From JANRIZ01 sp033764445 (lineage in GTDB: Bacteria > Verrucomicrobiota > Verrucomicrobiia > JAWXBN01), in contig JANRIZ010000133.1 of assembly GCA_033764445.1 (NCBI GenBank), positions 1-5,149 on the forward strand: 5,149 bases of DNA, read 5' to 3'. Shown here one piece after another: positions 5,145 through 5,149 of the stretch; position 1 is the stretch's first letter, and each line of letters opens with the position of its first letter. Position numbers and translations under genes: made by a program. The notes beneath the pieces are model-generated. The model did no database searches and was not told where the DNA came from. It saw only the letters and a list, made by a program, of their open reading frames with translations.

Positions 5145-5149
5145 ATGGG
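5145..5149 (+). CDS. Possible start of a following gene (cut by window edge)
   Basis: An ATG at 5145-5147 lies three bases after the peptidase stop. AAGGA sits about 16 bases upstream within the peptidase's last codons, much like the arrangement at the peptidase's own start. Only five bases are visible, so this is a positional guess. Confidence 0.15.

Overview
The window is ordinary-looking bacterial chromosome, GC-rich with a strong preference for G or C at third codon positions. It carries five complete protein genes, the 3' end of a sixth, and possibly the first bases of a seventh. No rRNA, tRNA, CRISPR array, transposase, phage gene or recognisable defence gene is visible. The gene set is a DoxX-like membrane protein, an anchored ankyrin protein, a small secreted Pro-rich protein ending in a VYDxxTGxxFxIP-type tail, a lipoprotein and an M3 oligoendopeptidase of about 575 residues. 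Together with frequent absence of Shine-Dalgarno sequences, this suggests a Verrucomicrobiota-like Gram-negative bacterium. That placement is an inference, not a proof.

Layout: positions 1-101 hold the likely tail of an upstream + strand gene. Positions 102-515 are a 414-base gap packed with palindromes: a strong 8-bp hairpin (134-153), two copies of a hairpin-bearing repeat (168-237 and 300-348), and between them a stretch with TTTGTG repeated every 10 bases (261-290). The doxX-like gene (516-1040, +) follows. It converges on the ankyrin-repeat gene (1034-2035, -), and their last 7 bases overlap tail to tail.

A 118-base divergent region (2036-2153) containing a perfect TTGCC-AAT-GGCAA palindrome separates the ankyrin gene from a rightward cluster. 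That cluster is a secreted Gly/Tyr- and Pro-rich protein (2154-2690), a lipoprotein (2759-3400) and an M3 zinc metallopeptidase (3414-5141). Gaps of 68 and 13 bases make one operon plausible. An ATG at 5145, three bases after the peptidase stop, may open a further gene.

Functionally, the peptidase is the only gene with a confident biochemical role: cytoplasmic cleavage of oligopeptides. The secreted protein and lipoprotein are envelope proteins of unknown function. The ankyrin protein is probably a membrane-tethered protein-binding scaffold. I see no evidence of a coherent new system. The most interesting parts are the palindromic repeats upstream of the doxX-like gene and the symmetric site in the divergent promoter region.
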